Shown: one piece after another, positions 12,224 through 12,827 of the stretch
How positions within the stretch are numbered: position 1 is the stretch's first letter
Layout: every line of letters begins with the position of its first letter
NCBI RefSeq assembly: GCF_025362455.1
Contig: NZ_JANYGJ010000109.1
Span: 1-12,827, forward strand
Reading direction: 5' to 3'
Source of the DNA: Deinococcus sp.
GTDB lineage: Bacteria; Deinococcota; Deinococci; Deinococcales; Deinococcaceae
Length of the DNA: 12,827 nucleotides
Notes under the pieces: model-generated
What the model was told of the DNA's origin: nothing
Seen by the model: the letters and a program-made list of their open reading frames with translations, nothing else
The model's database searches: none
Made by a program: the position numbers and the translations under genes

Positions 12224-12622
12224 GTGCCCGCCGCCGAGTTGCCCGCCGACGAGTTGTTGCGCTGGACACAGACACCCAGCCTGGTGGGCCGCCTGGTGCG
12301 CCTGGAAGCCCTCAGCGCGGCCCACGCCCCGGCGATAGCCCGCCGCGCCAACTTCGCCGTGCTGCTCAGCGGTCAGGTGGCGGGGCGCATCAGCTACAGC
12401 GAGGTCCGGCCCACCGACGGCTGGCTGGAAATCGGAACGATGCTGACGCCGCCCTACTTCGGCACGGCGGCCAACCCGGAGGCCAAGCTGCTCTTGCTGA
12501 CGCGGGCGTTTGAGGTGCTGGGCGCGGGCCGCGTTCACTTCAAGGTGGACGAGCGCAACGAGCGCAGTCTGCGGGCCATGACCAGACTCGGCGCCGTGCG
12601 CGAGGGCACGCTGCGCCACTAG
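12224..12622 (+). pseudogene. Shortened GNAT-family N-acetyltransferase (RimJ/RimL-like)
   Basis: Starting from GTG it encodes 132 aa. The N-terminal strand WTQTPSLVGRLVRLEALS (14-31) and the core RISYSEVRPTDGWLEIGTML with NERSLRAMTRLGAVREG near the end belong to the Acetyltransf_3 group, which transfers acetyl from acetyl-CoA to an amine. Full-length members are about 170-200 aa. Here some 45-50 residues seem missing between HAPAIA (residues 34-39) and RRANFAVLL (40-48), and the C-terminal strands after TLRH are absent. The current stop is TAG at 12620-12622, contributed by MITE copy C; without the element the codon would be TAA, so the truncation came before the insertion. It is probably a decaying gene, though a short active protein cannot be excluded. 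Confidence 0.6.
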
Positions 12623-12746
12623 AGCAGATGTCATAAAAAGACCCTTTTTATGACCGAGCGGAGCGAGTAGTTTTGACTGAGCAAGGCGCAGAATGGAGGC
12701 GCGGGGAGGTTGTTTTCCCCGTGGCGTAATTCGGAGTACTGCTCTA
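12620..12746 (+). mobile_element. MITE-like element, copy C, inserted in a stop codon
   Basis: This is a complete 127-bp copy with perfect ends TAGAGCAG...CTGCTCTA and flanking TA. The 11-bp hairpin is at 12629-12653. It differs from copies A and B at 5 positions each, so it is a somewhat older or separate lineage. The pre-insertion sequence is CAC-TA-AGTATT, in which TAA closes the GNAT frame. It has the same orientation as copy A. Confidence 0.9.
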
Positions 12747-12827
12747 AGTATTTCCTTGTCAAGCTTTAGGTTTACCGAGCGGAGCGGGCAGGCGTGCCCA
12801 GGCGGACTTGCAAAGCTCCGCAGGAGA
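12747..12827. repeat. Right-edge fragment of a dispersed repeat
   Basis: The segment from 12773 reads ACCGAGCGGAGCGGGCAGGCG and includes a GGGCA/TGCCC hairpin. It resembles the 4395-4420 and 11403-11420 repeats, and its first 13 bases (ACCGAGCGGAGCG) also occur inside the MITE. No ORF is visible before the window ends. Confidence 0.4.

Noticed and set aside
1..12827. CRISPR array, prophage, toxin-antitoxin or defence island
   Set aside because: No regularly spaced repeats with unique spacers, no integrase, phage or toxin-like proteins, and no nuclease or helicase motifs appear in any plausible gene.

Overview
The window is GC-rich (apart from a few AT-rich islands) and fits a member of the genus Deinococcus. 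The reasons are Deinococcus-like proteins recognised by family knowledge, repeated TANNNT boxes 5-9 nt upstream of start codons (the leaderless-mRNA arrangement reported for Deinococcus), and many small non-genic repeats. The genus call is inference; no rRNA or tRNA is present to settle it.

Layout. At 1-1927 two inverted copies of a 127-bp MITE-like element (TIR TAGAGCAG, TA target duplication) flank aroA (EPSP synthase, minus strand). The right-hand copy has inserted into a plus-strand gene of unknown function (1722-2326), and removing the element restores its reading frame exactly. At 2291-3962 are a DinB-superfamily protein and a membrane-anchored family 2 glycosyltransferase, both minus strand. 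About 570 bp (3963-4528) is non-coding and holds dispersed repeats. From 8774 down to 4529 (minus strand) lies a compact four-gene unit: NAD(P)-dependent epimerase/reductase, lactonase-like metallo-beta-lactamase-fold hydrolase, F390-synthetase-like adenylate-forming enzyme, and FabH/OleA-like ketoacyl synthase III. Upstream of it, on the same strand, is purB (adenylosuccinate lyase). Next come a lipoprotein that looks like a permuted-papain (YiiX-type) cysteine hydrolase, and a divergent pair of tiny overlapping ORFs, the second a 58-aa membrane protein. Then follow a second repeat-rich spacer, a Yip1-like membrane protein, and a shortened GNAT acetyltransferase whose stop codon was the target of a third MITE copy at the right edge.

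The most interesting functional unit is the four-gene cluster. It has the enzyme logic of the olefin (oleABCD) pathway, namely condense two acyl chains, reduce, activate with AMP and act on a lactone-like intermediate. However, the alpha/beta hydrolase is replaced by an MBL-fold lactonase-like enzyme, and the ligase belongs to the PaaK/F390 branch. It may make a long-chain lipid or hydrocarbon; the product cannot be read from sequence. The most interesting structural unit is the MITE family: one copy splits a gene and could supply it with a new start codon, another sits in a stop codon and re-creates it. Short tandem duplications of 10-17 bp recur at gene boundaries, one of them at the start codon of the four-gene cluster.
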